From assembly GCF_003268775.1 (NCBI RefSeq), contig NZ_QLSU01000003.1:62001-126000 (forward strand): a stretch of 64,000 nt of DNA. The letters run 5' to 3'. The position numbers and the translations under genes are program-made. Under the pieces are notes generated by a model that did no database searches, was not told the DNA's origin, and saw only the letters and a program-made list of their open reading frames with translations. Numbering within the stretch: the stretch's first letter is position 1; each line of letters opens with the position of its first letter. Shown in pieces: positions 24,920 to 33,134 of this stretch. This DNA is from Paraburkholderia unamae (GTDB lineage: Bacteria; Pseudomonadota; Gammaproteobacteria; Burkholderiales; Burkholderiaceae).

Positions 24920-26916
24920 GCACGGCAGCCGTCATGACGCCCTCACCCGCGCCCTCAACCTCAACCGAAACGCTCGCGCAAGCACTCGATCGCGTGTATG
25001 CGCGACTCGTGCGCGGCCTCGGCGAGCGGCACGGCGAAGCGCGCCCGGAGCCAACGCCATCGGCCCCGGCTTCGTCGTTCGAAGCCGCCTCCACCGACGA
25101 CACCCTCGCGCGCCTCAAATCCGTGTTCTCGCTCAGCGCCTTCGAACTCGACGTGCTGGTGCTGTGCCTCGGCGCAAGCCTCGAAGCGCGCTTCGCGAAC
25201 GCATGCGCCGCCGCGCAGGGCGACGCGCGCAGCCCGTGGCCAAGCTTCGCGCTCGCGCTGGCGACGCTCGACGGCGCACACTGGAGCGCGCTGAGCGGCT
25301 CGACGCCGCTGCGCTACTGGAGCCTGATCGACGTGATCCGCGTGAGCGGCGCAGCCGAAGCGCTGCTGCACGCGCCGCTGCGCGTGAACGAACGCATTCT
25401 GCACTTCGTGCTGGGCGTGCCCGCCATCGACGCGCAGCTGGAAGCGACGATCCTCCCGCTTGCGCCCACGCACGCGCACGTGCGCGCCGGGGCCGAACTG
25501 GATGCCTACGAGCGCGCGCTCGAAAGCGGCCTGCACCAGTGGCGCGACGCGCGCGGCGCGGACCGGCCGTTGCTGCTCTGCGGCGCGCGCGCCGCCGCGC
25601 GCGAATCCGCATTCGCCTGGTTATGCGAACGATCCGGATTGCGCCCGTGGCAACTGAACGCGAGCGAGCTGCCCGCCACGGCCGAGGAGCGCAACACGCT
25701 CGCACGCCTGTGGACGCGCGAAGCGGCCTTGCAGCACGCGGCGCTCTACGTGCGCAGCGACAACGAAAGCGACGAAGCGGCCGCCGCGCTCGCAAGCTGG
25801 CTCGCGCGCGTGAGCGCACCCGTGGCGCTCGACGCGCCGCCCGGCTCGCGCGTGGAGCGGCTCGCGGGGCTGCGCGTGGACGTGCCCGCGCTGACGCCCG
25901 ACGAACGCCGCACCGCATGGCTCGACGCGCTCGGCGACGACGCCGCGCGCATGAACGGCGCGCTGGAGCGCATCGTCGATTACTTCCACTTCGACGAACC
26001 GGCGATCCGTGACGCCGCCGCCCTCGCGCGCGGCGCGCCGCAAGCCGGGCCGGATCTCGGCGACGTCGCCTGGCAGGTCTGCCGCCAGCAGGGCCGCCGC
26101 GCGCTCGACACGCTCGCGCAGCGCGTCGAGCCGCGCGCGCAGTGGGGCGAGCTCGTGCTGCCGCCCACGCAAACCGACACGCTGCGCCAGATCGCCATCC
26201 ATCTGCGTCAGCGCGCCGTGGTCAACCAGCGCTGGGGCTTCGCGCAGCGCTATAGCCGCGGACATGGCCTCACCGCGCTCTTTTACGGCGGCAGCGGCAC
26301 CGGCAAGACCATGGCCGCCGAAATCCTCGCGCGCGAACTCGATCTCGACCTCTATCACATCGACCTCGCGGCGCTCATGAGCAAGTACATCGGCGAAACC
26401 GAGAAGAATCTGCGCACCGTGTTCGACGCCGCCGAGCAAAGCGGCGCGGTCCTGCTGTTCGACGAGTGCGATGCGCTTTTCGGCAAGCGCAGCGAAGTGC
26501 GCGACAGCCACGACCGCTACGCCAACCTCGAAGTGAGCTATCTGCTGCAACGCATGGACAGCTATCGCGGCATGGCGATCCTCACGACCAACCAGCGCCA
26601 CGCGCTCGACCCCGCGTTTGTGCGGCGCATCCGTTTCATCGTGCAGTTTCCGCTGCCCGACGCGCCTTCGCGCGCGCGCATCTGGCGCGGCATTTTCCCG
26701 GCCGAAGCGCCGCTCGACGCGGCGCTCGACTTCGAGCAACTCGCGCAGCTCAACGTGCCGGGCGGCGTGATCCGCAATATCGCCGTGCACGCGGCCTTTC
26801 TCGCGGCCGAGGCGGGCACGCGCATCGGCGCGTCACAGATCCTCGCGGCCTCGCGCACCGAGTACGCGAAGATGGACCGGCCGCTCACGGCCGCCGAAAC
26901 GAGGGGATGGTCATGA
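24916..26916 (+). CDS. AAA+ ATPase of the eCIS (Afp15/Pvc15-like)
   Basis: The 666-residue protein has a strong C-terminal AAA+ module: Walker A GGSGTGKT (residues 458-465), Walker B VLLFDECDALF (Asp516/Glu517), the sensor-1 TTNQ region, and VRRIRF with arginine-finger candidates. The N-terminal half (about 200-400) looks like a second, degenerate AAA domain with a broken P-loop (LLLCGARAAARES). Afp15/Pvc15 ATPases are encoded in almost all eCIS clusters; in PVC they are needed for production of functional particles, possibly cargo loading. It starts in the ATGA overlap with the cap gene, and its stop overlaps the next start in the same way. Confidence 0.94.
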   Translation: MSTAAVMTPSPAPSTSTETLAQALDRVYARLVRGLGERHGEARPEPTPSAPASSFEAASTDDTLARLKSVFSLSAFELDVLVLCLGASLEARFANACAAAQGDARSPWPSFALALATLDGAHWSALSGSTPLRYWSLIDVIRVSGAAEALLHAPLRVNERILHFVLGVPAIDAQLEATILPLAPTHAHVRAGAELDAYERALESGLHQWRDARGADRPLLLCGARAAARESAFAWLCERSGLRPWQLNASELPATAEERNTLARLWTREAALQHAALYVRSDNESDEAAAALASWLARVSAPVALDAPPGSRVERLAGLRVDVPALTPDERRTAWLDALGDDAARMNGALERIVDYFHFDEPAIRDAAALARGAPQAGPDLGDVAWQVCRQQGRRALDTLAQRVEPRAQWGELVLPPTQTDTLRQIAIHLRQRAVVNQRWGFAQRYSRGHGLTALFYGGSGTGKTMAAEILARELDLDLYHIDLAALMSKYIGETEKNLRTVFDAAEQSGAVLLFDECDALFGKRSEVRDSHDRYANLEVSYLLQRMDSYRGMAILTTNQRHALDPAFVRRIRFIVQFPLPDAPSRARIWRGIFPAEAPLDAALDFEQLAQLNVPGGVIRNIAVHAAFLAAEAGTRIGASQILAASRTEYAKMDRPLTAAETRGWS

Positions 26917-27278
26917 GGCAAGCGGCGGCAAAGGCGCGCAAAGCGGCGCAATCCACCACGCAAACGCAGGCCCGCACGGCCCCCGCGAACGTGCGCCTCG
27001 ACATCTCGCATCTGAGCGTGGAAGGCTACACGGCCGCGCAGCACGCGCGTTTCATGCGCACGCTGGAGGCCGCGCTGCGCACACTGGCCGCGCAGCCGCG
27101 CGACTGGTCCTCGCTTGCCGCAAACGGCGCACAGCACCTCGCTCATGTCGCGCCGCTGACTGTGCGCCCCGGCAGCACGCCCGAGGAGGCCGCGCGCGAA
27201 CTGGCGCGGCGCCTCTTCGCGCGCCTGCCTGCACAGACCACTGCCGCCACCGCCGCCACGGAGCGCCCCCATGCCTGA
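26913..27278 (+). CDS. Small eCIS-associated protein, function unknown
   Basis: The 121-residue product begins in an ATGA overlap and ends with an 8-base overlap with the next gene. The first 25 residues are Lys/Arg/Ala/Gln-rich and disordered; residues 28-105 form probable helices (ARFMRTLEAALRTLAAQ, EEAARELARRLFARL) with a DISHLSVEGYTAAQHARF segment that looks conserved. Short helical proteins at this site, between the ATPase and the tube-initiator gene, are common in eCIS and may be chaperones or structural adaptors. I do not know a family name for it. Confidence 0.65.
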   Translation: MRQAAAKARKAAQSTTQTQARTAPANVRLDISHLSVEGYTAAQHARFMRTLEAALRTLAAQPRDWSSLAANGAQHLAHVAPLTVRPGSTPEEAARELARRLFARLPAQTTAATAATERPHA

Positions 27279-27879
27279 CATTTCGCCGCGACTGCGCAAG
27301 GGCGCGATCCTGATGCTCGAACCGACGCTCGGCGTGCCGCTCGGGTCGATCCCCTTGCAGTACAACCCCGAAACGCTCACGCGCTCGCTCAAGCCGCAGG
27401 CCGTGGGCGACGAGCCCGACCGCACCGAGGTCCTGCGCCTGAAGGGCCCGCCGATCGAGACCATCAAGTGCGAGATCGAGATCGACGCCACCGACGCGCT
27501 CGCCGCCGGCGACGCCATCGCGCTCGCGCTCGGCATCCAGCCGCAGCTCGCGCTGCTGGAGTTGCTGATCTACCCGTCGAGCGTCACGCTCATCGCCAAC
27601 GAAGTGCTCTCGCTGATCGGCACGATCGAGATCCTGCCGATGCAATCGGCGCTCACGGTGTTCGCCTGGAACGCCACGCGCCTGACACCCGTGCGCCTCA
27701 CCGACATGGAGATCACCGAGCAGTTTTTCGACCCGCAGCTCAACCCCATTCACGCGAAGGTGTCGCTCGGCATGCGCGTGCTGAGCGTGAACGACGTGGG
27801 CTTCCTCACCCCGGCGGGCGCGCTGTACCTCGTCTACCAGACGACCAAGGAAGGGCTCGCGCTCGCGTCGCTTGCCTGA
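27271..27879 (+). CDS. CIS tube protein (Afp7/Pvc7-like N-terminal domain)
   Basis: The 202-residue protein matches the CIS_tube domain of Afp7-like proteins: GAILMLEPTLGVPLGSIPLQYNPETLTRSL, then TEVLRLKGPPIETIKCEIEIDATDAL, and a GMRVLSVND end. It has a tube-like beta-barrel and connects the tube to the hub. In Afp7 a LysM domain follows in the same chain; here the LysM-like part is a separate gene 42 bases downstream. It starts inside the previous gene (8 bases). Confidence 0.88.
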   Translation: MPDISPRLRKGAILMLEPTLGVPLGSIPLQYNPETLTRSLKPQAVGDEPDRTEVLRLKGPPIETIKCEIEIDATDALAAGDAIALALGIQPQLALLELLIYPSSVTLIANEVLSLIGTIEILPMQSALTVFAWNATRLTPVRLTDMEITEQFFDPQLNPIHAKVSLGMRVLSVNDVGFLTPAGALYLVYQTTKEGLALASLA

Positions 27880-27921
27880 ACCCGCCACCCGCACGTTACC
27901 CACAGCGAAGGCACGACGATC

Positions 27922-28287
27922 ATGGACGCTTCCCTCAGTGCGCTGATCCGCTCCGCCGCCGGCACCGGCGCGCCGACCCTGCCTTCGAGCCGCTACTACG
28001 GCGCGGCCACGCTGCCGTATACGCTGGCCAACGGCGTGACCGTGCGCTATCTCGCGCGGCGCATCGTGCCGCAGCCGACGATCTATCCCGCGACGCAAGG
28101 CTACGCCGTTAGCGAGGGCGATCGCCTCGACAACCTCGCCGCGAAGTTTCTCGGCGACCCGCTGCTCTACTGGATGATCTGCGACGCCAACGCCAGCGTG
28201 GACCCCGACGCGCTCACCGCCCAGGCGGGCCGCGCCGTGCTGATCCCGCTTTCGTCGAACATCCCGCCCGGAGCGCGCAATGGCTAG
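27922..28287 (+). CDS. LysM-like baseplate adaptor protein of the eCIS
   Basis: The 121-residue protein carries one LysM-like fold at about residues 55-115: YPATQGYAVSEGDRLDNLAAKFLGDPLLYWMICDANASVDPD and AVLIPL. LysM domains usually bind peptidoglycan; in contractile systems they act as hub/tube connectors, as in the C-terminal part of Afp7 or in phage X-type tail proteins. The N-terminal 50 residues include a beta-rich YTLANGVTVRYLARR stretch also seen in small tail proteins. It overlaps the next gene by 8 bases. Confidence 0.82.
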   Translation: MDASLSALIRSAAGTGAPTLPSSRYYGAATLPYTLANGVTVRYLARRIVPQPTIYPATQGYAVSEGDRLDNLAAKFLGDPLLYWMICDANASVDPDALTAQAGRAVLIPLSSNIPPGARNG

Positions 28288-29416
28288 CCCGCTCTATCTC
28301 ACGCTGCTGGCCGGGCCCGTGATCGCCGTGCCGGTGCCCAAGCCGCTCATCGACGCGCTGGTCTCGGCGGAGGTGACCGAATCGGCGACAGGCAGGAGCG
28401 GCTTTCAGCTCACCTTCACACTCGCCGACGACTCGATCCTGCAAACCTTTTTCGTGCTCGCCGCCTCCTCGCCCGTGCCGGTGCTGCGCGTGGTGCTGAT
28501 GGCGACCTTCGGCGGCCTGCCGCAAGTGGTGATCGACGGCATTGTGATGCACTGCGAAGTATCGCCCGAGGCCATGCAGGGGTCGTCGAAACTCGTGGTC
28601 ACCGGCGAGGATCTTTCCGCGCTGATGGGCTTCGTGGATTTCACCGGCCTGCCGTATCCGGGCACGAGCCCCGACGTGCGCGTGGCCGCGATCCTCGCGA
28701 AATATGCGGCGTTCGGCGTGGTGCCCGCCGTCACGCCCGTGCCGGTGCCCGACATCGAGGTACCCACGGACCGCACGCCCGGCCAGAAGGGCACCGACCT
28801 CGACTACATTCAGGAACTCGCGCGCCTGTGCGGCTATGTGTTCTACATGATTCCCGGCCCCGCGCCCGGCACGAGCGCCGCGTACTGGGGCCCGCAGATC
28901 CGCTTCGGCATGCCGCAACCGTGCCTGAACGTGAATCTCGACGCGTGGACCAACGTCGAAAGCCTGAGCCTGCGCTACGAGCCGCAAGGCGCGGTCACGC
29001 CCGTCGTGTTCACGCAGGTGCCCGTGGTCAACACCGTCGTGCCGATTCCGATTCCATCCGTCACGCCGTTCAATCCGCCGCTCGGCCTCATGCCGCCCAT
29101 CCCGCAGAAGGTCGAGCCGCTGGAGGACACCGCCAAGCTGCCCATCGGCCAGGCGCTCATGCGCGGCATGGCGCGCGCGGTGGAAACGGCCGACATCATC
29201 ACGGGCCAGGGCTCGCTCGACGTGCAGCGCTACGGCCAGATCCTGCGCGCGCGCAGCCTCGTGGGCATGCGCGGCGCGGGCGTGGCGTTCGACGGCATCT
29301 ATTACGTCGACAGCACCACGCATCAGGTGAAGCCCGGCGAGTACAAGCAGAGCTTCGTGCTCAAGCGCAACGCGCTGATCGCGAACACGCCCGTCGTTCC
29401 CGCCATGCCCTTCTAA
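28280..29416 (+). CDS. Baseplate hub protein (gp27/late-control D-like)
   Basis: The 378-residue protein has the two beta-barrel layout of gp27/VgrG-N/late-control D proteins: a first barrel with LIDALVSAEVTESATGRSGFQLTF, IDGIVMHCEVSPEAMQGSSKLVVTGEDLSALM, then GTDLDYIQELARLCGYVFYM, the phrase that names the family. A trimer forms the hub on which the spike sits. The C-terminal quarter has LARRAALR-type helices and an HQVKPGEYKQSFVLKRN end. In VgrG proteins hub and spike are fused; here they are two genes, the spike lying 18 bases downstream. Confidence 0.92.
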   Translation: MASPLYLTLLAGPVIAVPVPKPLIDALVSAEVTESATGRSGFQLTFTLADDSILQTFFVLAASSPVPVLRVVLMATFGGLPQVVIDGIVMHCEVSPEAMQGSSKLVVTGEDLSALMGFVDFTGLPYPGTSPDVRVAAILAKYAAFGVVPAVTPVPVPDIEVPTDRTPGQKGTDLDYIQELARLCGYVFYMIPGPAPGTSAAYWGPQIRFGMPQPCLNVNLDAWTNVESLSLRYEPQGAVTPVVFTQVPVVNTVVPIPIPSVTPFNPPLGLMPPIPQKVEPLEDTAKLPIGQALMRGMARAVETADIITGQGSLDVQRYGQILRARSLVGMRGAGVAFDGIYYVDSTTHQVKPGEYKQSFVLKRNALIANTPVVPAMPF

Positions 29417-29434
29417 CGCCCAGGCAACCCGATC

Positions 29435-29953
29435 ATGAGCAAGCCATCGAGCAAGCATTTCGGCAAGTTTCGCGGCACCGTACTCGACAACGTCGACCCC
29501 ATGCAGATGGGGCGGCTCATGGTCCAGGTGGCCGCCGTCTCCAACGTGCTGCCCTCCACGTGGGCCATGCCGTGCCTGCCGTTCGGCGGCATTCAGGCGG
29601 GCCTCTACGTGACGCCCGCGATCGGCTCGGGGGTGTGGATCGAGTTCGAGCAGGGCGACCTCGACTACCCCGTGTGGGTGGGCTGCTACTGGGGCTCGGC
29701 GGCCGAGGTGCCCGCGCTCGCGCTCGCCGCGCCGCCGGGCCTCCAGCAGATGGTCGTGCAGACCACCATGCAGAACACGCTGATGATCAGCGACGTGCCG
29801 GGCCCCACGGGCGGCATCCTGCTCAAGACGGCCACGGGCGCGATGATCTCGATCAGCGAGACGGGCATCACGATCAGCAACGGCCAGGGCGCGACCATCG
29901 TCATGACGGGGCCCGCCGTCACCATCAACGAAGGCGCGCTGCAAGTGATCTGA
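29435..29953 (+). CDS. Baseplate spike base (gp5/baseplate V-like OB domain) with short beta-helix
   Basis: The 172-residue protein begins with the OB-fold of gp5/gpV-type proteins (FRGTVLDNVDPMQMGRLMVQV, then YVTPAIGSGVWIEFEQGDLDYPVWVGCYWG) and ends with a repetitive GxILLKTATGAMISISETGITISNGQG segment, the regular pattern of a trimeric beta-helix needle. No lysozyme domain is inserted, as in Afp8 and PVC8. It should sit on the hub and carry the PAAR-like tip. Confidence 0.92.
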   Translation: MSKPSSKHFGKFRGTVLDNVDPMQMGRLMVQVAAVSNVLPSTWAMPCLPFGGIQAGLYVTPAIGSGVWIEFEQGDLDYPVWVGCYWGSAAEVPALALAAPPGLQQMVVQTTMQNTLMISDVPGPTGGILLKTATGAMISISETGITISNGQGATIVMTGPAVTINEGALQVI

Positions 29954-29965
29954 AGAGGCAATGCG

Positions 29966-30283
29966 ATGCCAGGCTTTCTCCTCCAGCAAGGCGCGACCGT
30001 CACCTGCGCCCACGGCGCGCCCGCCATGCCCACGGTGCCGAACCCCGCGGTCATGCTGAGCGGCATGCCCTCGGCGCTGCTGCCGTTCCCGTGGATCGTG
30101 ACGGGATGCCCGGCGGCGGCGGCGTTGAACCCGCCCTGCATCACCGGCACATGGCTGCTCGGCACGCTGCGCGTGACCTCGTTCGGCCAGCCGTTCGTCG
30201 TGCAGAGCGGCACGTCGGTGTGCGCGCCGAGCGGCCTGCCGCTCATGCCGATCGTCGCGCAAACGCGCGTGGCCGCCCAATGA
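29966..30283 (+). CDS. PAAR-like spike tip protein
   Basis: The 105-residue protein follows the spike gene by 12 bases. GATVTCAHGAPAMPTVPNPAVMLSG, PCITGTW and LPLMPIVAQ resemble the small DUF4280/PAAR-like tip proteins, which sharpen the spike with a metal-bound cone. Four Cys and one His are available for a metal site. It has no C-terminal extension that would make it a toxin. It overlaps the gp25 gene by ATGA. Confidence 0.85.
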   Translation: MPGFLLQQGATVTCAHGAPAMPTVPNPAVMLSGMPSALLPFPWIVTGCPAAAALNPPCITGTWLLGTLRVTSFGQPFVVQSGTSVCAPSGLPLMPIVAQTRVAAQ

Positions 30284-30678
30284 GCGTTGCACGAACCGCC
30301 ATGAACCTCGCCTTCCCCTACGCCCTCGACCCGAACGGCCACACGGCCCAGACGAGTCTCGTCGCGCATATCGAACAGATGATCGAGCAGATCCTCTTCA
30401 CCTCGCCCGGCGAGCGCGTGAACCGTCCGACCTTCGGCAGCGGCACCGCGCAGCTCGTGTTCGCGCCCAATAGCGACATGCTCGCGGCTGCGCAGCAGAA
30501 TGTGATCCAGGCCAGCTTGCAGATGTGGCTATCGGACCTGATCCGCGTGCAGTCGGTCAGCGTGAGCGCCGAGGACGCCACGCTGCTCATCACCGTGGTC
30601 TACGTGGTGCTGGCCACGCAGCAGCAGCAAACGCAGCAGGTGGTGTATGGCGCGCTCGCCACGGGAGGCGCATCGTGA
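30280..30678 (+). CDS. Baseplate wedge protein gp25-like (Afp9)
   Basis: The 132-residue protein starts in an ATGA overlap; an inner ATG at 30301 (MNLAFPYALDPNGHTAQT) is a good alternative and gives the usual gp25 N-terminus. The gp25 core is clear: HIEQMIEQILFTSPGERVNRPTFGSG. gp25 is the most conserved wedge protein and initiates sheath assembly at the baseplate. The stop overlaps the GTG start of the next gene (GTGA). Confidence 0.95.
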   Translation: MSVARTAMNLAFPYALDPNGHTAQTSLVAHIEQMIEQILFTSPGERVNRPTFGSGTAQLVFAPNSDMLAAAQQNVIQASLQMWLSDLIRVQSVSVSAEDATLLITVVYVVLATQQQQTQQVVYGALATGGAS

Positions 30679-33134
30679 TCTACTTCTGCGCGCAGAAGTC
30701 GCGCCGCGATCTCGTGCTGACGCGCTCGCCGCTGAACGGCATCGACTACGCGGAACTGCCAGGCGAGCGCCCCGGCTGCGGCACGCAACTCGCCATCACG
30801 TTCCTGAAGGATGCACGCGGTCTCGCACTCGGCGTGAACAACGTGAGCGTGAGCGGCGGCACGGCGATCACGGTGACGGGCGTGGACGCGGCGAGCGACG
30901 CCGACCCGCTCGTGGTCGTCGTGACGTTCTCGGGCACCGGCGACTTCTCGCCCTATACGCTCACGCTCGTCGCCACGCCCGGCGGCAACGATGCACCGGC
31001 GGGACTCGACCCGGCGCTCTCCTCGATCACATTCTCGTTCAAGGCCGACTGCCCCTCGCCCGCCGACTGCCTCGCCACGACCTGCTGCGCGACGCCCGCC
31101 GCGCCGCCGCCCGACATCAACTATCTTGCCAAGGACTACCCAGGATTCGTGCAGGTCATGCTCGACCGCATGGCCGCGCTCATGCCCGCGTGGAGCGAAA
31201 CCCACGCGGCGGACATGGGCGTGGCACTCGTCGAAGCGCTGGCCTACGCCGCCGACCACCTGAGCTACCAGCAGGACGCCGTGAGCACCGAGGCGTATCT
31301 CGGCACGGCGCGCAGCCGCATTTCGCTGCGCCGCCATGCGCGGCTCGTGGACTACGCGATTGGCGAAGGCTGCAACGCGCGCGCGTGGATCTTCCTGAAC
31401 ACCACGAAGGACGATCAACCGGTGCAGGCGGGCACGGCGTTCTACGTGCGCACGCCGGGCGAGCCTACCGTGGTGAGGCCCACCGACCTGCCGCACGTCG
31501 CCGCGTTGCAGGCCGGCACGCAGCCGGTGTTCAGCAGCCTGTGCGACGTCACGCTGCAAACCGAGCAAAACAGCCTCTCGTTCTACACGTGGAGCGACAC
31601 CGACTGCTGCTTGCCCGCCGGCGCGACGCAGGCCACGCTGAGCGGCCACTGCGCCACGTTGAATACGGGCACGGTGCTCGTGTTCGAGGAGGTGCTGGGC
31701 CCGCTGACGGGCGCGGCCGCCGACGCCGATCCCACCCACCGCTGGGCCGTGCGGCTCACGAGCGTGCGGCTATTCGACGACGGCGGCGCCACGCTTGCCG
31801 ACCCGCTCACGGGCGAGGCCATCACCGAAATCACGTGGGCCGCGCAGGACGCGCTGCCGTTTCCGCTTTGCCTGTCCGTCACGCTCACGAACGACGACGG
31901 CACACCCGCTCCCATCGCGGACGTGAGCCTCGCGCGCGGCAACCTCGTGCCCGCCGACCACGGCGTGGCCGTGACGGGCGAAGCGCTGGGCGTGGTGCCG
32001 AAGCTGCCGCTCGCCGCCCAGGCCGCGACCGGCTGCACCTGCGACGACGGCACCGGCACCGCCGTCGTGCTCACCGCCCACGCGCGCTTCTATCCCGAAC
32101 TCGCGCAAACCCTGCTGACGTTCGCGCCGCCCTACGACGCCACCGCGCCCGCCTCGGTGTTCCAGAGCGCAGGCCCGGACGCGGCCGTGCCGCAAATCAC
32201 CGTGAGCAGCGACGACGCGCGCCACTGGAGCGCCGTGCCCGATCTGCTGGAAAGCCCCGGCGAGGCTGCGGCGTTCGTGCCCGAGATAGAAGCCGACGGC
32301 TCGGTCCACCTGCGCTTTGGCGACGGCCAGTACGGCGCCGCGCCCGCCCCCGGCCTCCAGTTCACAGCGAGCTACCGCGTGGGCAACGGCAGCGCGGGCA
32401 ACGTGGGCCGCGACAGCATCGTCCATATGATCTGGAATCCTCAGTTCATTACGATCGTGCGCAATCCGCTGGCGGCGGCGGGCGGCGTCGATGCCGAGAG
32501 CATGGAGACTATCCGCCAGTACGCGCCGTTCTCATTCCAGACCCAGGCGCGCTGCGTGACCGAGGACGACTACGGCGCGCAGGCCTCGACGTTCCCCGGC
32601 ATCAGCGAGGCGCGCGGCACGCTGCGCTGGACCGGCAGCTGGTACAGCGCCTTCGTTTCGATCGAGCCGGACACCACGCTCACGCCGCAGTTAGCCGCCG
32701 ACACGCGCCGCCGCCTGGACCTGCTGCGCATGCTCGGCGTGGACGTCGCAGCCGAGGCCGCGCGCATCGTGGGCCTCGCCATCGTGCTGCGCATTTGTGT
32801 CGCGCCCGATCACTTTCGCGGCGACGTGTACAGCGCACTGCTGCGCCGCTTCATCACGGGCGACCAGTGCGACGGCCAGCCGGGGCTGCTCAACGCGGCG
32901 AACTTCGTGTTCGGGCAGACCATTTACGCGAGCCCGCTCGTGGCCGCCGCGCAGGCCGTGGACGGCGTGATCTCGGCCACGCTCACGCAGTTCGGGCGGC
33001 TCGACGCGCCCTGGGTGGACGGCGTCGCGCAGGGCTATCTCACGCTCGAGCGCCTCGAAATCGCGCGCTGCGACAACGACCCCAATCATCTGGACCGGGG
33101 CACCTTCACGTTACTGCTGGACGGTGGCAAATGA
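30675..33134 (+). CDS. Baseplate J-like wedge protein 1 (Afp11-like)
   Basis: The 819-residue protein uses GTG at 30675 overlapping the gp25 stop. A Cys-rich hinge (CPSPADCLATTCCATP, about residues 127-142) comes before the typical PPPDINYLAKDYPGFVQVMLDRM and ETHAADMGVALVEALAYAADHLSYQQD, which open baseplate-J/gp6-like proteins of this group. The C-terminal half carries the wedge core (RFGDGQYGAAPAPGLQFTASYRVG, QARCVTEDDYGAQASTFPG). It should make the ring that holds the hub. An N-terminal 110-residue beta domain is extra. A second J-like gene follows with ATGA overlap, as with Afp11/Afp12. Confidence 0.93.
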   Translation: MIYFCAQKSRRDLVLTRSPLNGIDYAELPGERPGCGTQLAITFLKDARGLALGVNNVSVSGGTAITVTGVDAASDADPLVVVVTFSGTGDFSPYTLTLVATPGGNDAPAGLDPALSSITFSFKADCPSPADCLATTCCATPAAPPPDINYLAKDYPGFVQVMLDRMAALMPAWSETHAADMGVALVEALAYAADHLSYQQDAVSTEAYLGTARSRISLRRHARLVDYAIGEGCNARAWIFLNTTKDDQPVQAGTAFYVRTPGEPTVVRPTDLPHVAALQAGTQPVFSSLCDVTLQTEQNSLSFYTWSDTDCCLPAGATQATLSGHCATLNTGTVLVFEEVLGPLTGAAADADPTHRWAVRLTSVRLFDDGGATLADPLTGEAITEITWAAQDALPFPLCLSVTLTNDDGTPAPIADVSLARGNLVPADHGVAVTGEALGVVPKLPLAAQAATGCTCDDGTGTAVVLTAHARFYPELAQTLLTFAPPYDATAPASVFQSAGPDAAVPQITVSSDDARHWSAVPDLLESPGEAAAFVPEIEADGSVHLRFGDGQYGAAPAPGLQFTASYRVGNGSAGNVGRDSIVHMIWNPQFITIVRNPLAAAGGVDAESMETIRQYAPFSFQTQARCVTEDDYGAQASTFPGISEARGTLRWTGSWYSAFVSIEPDTTLTPQLAADTRRRLDLLRMLGVDVAAEAARIVGLAIVLRICVAPDHFRGDVYSALLRRFITGDQCDGQPGLLNAANFVFGQTIYASPLVAAAQAVDGVISATLTQFGRLDAPWVDGVAQGYLTLERLEIARCDNDPNHLDRGTFTLLLDGGK

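Noticed and set aside
28214..30292. 692-codon open frame on the minus strand across hub, spike and tip genes
   Set aside because: It covers three real genes with family motifs and has the His/Arg-rich shadow composition.
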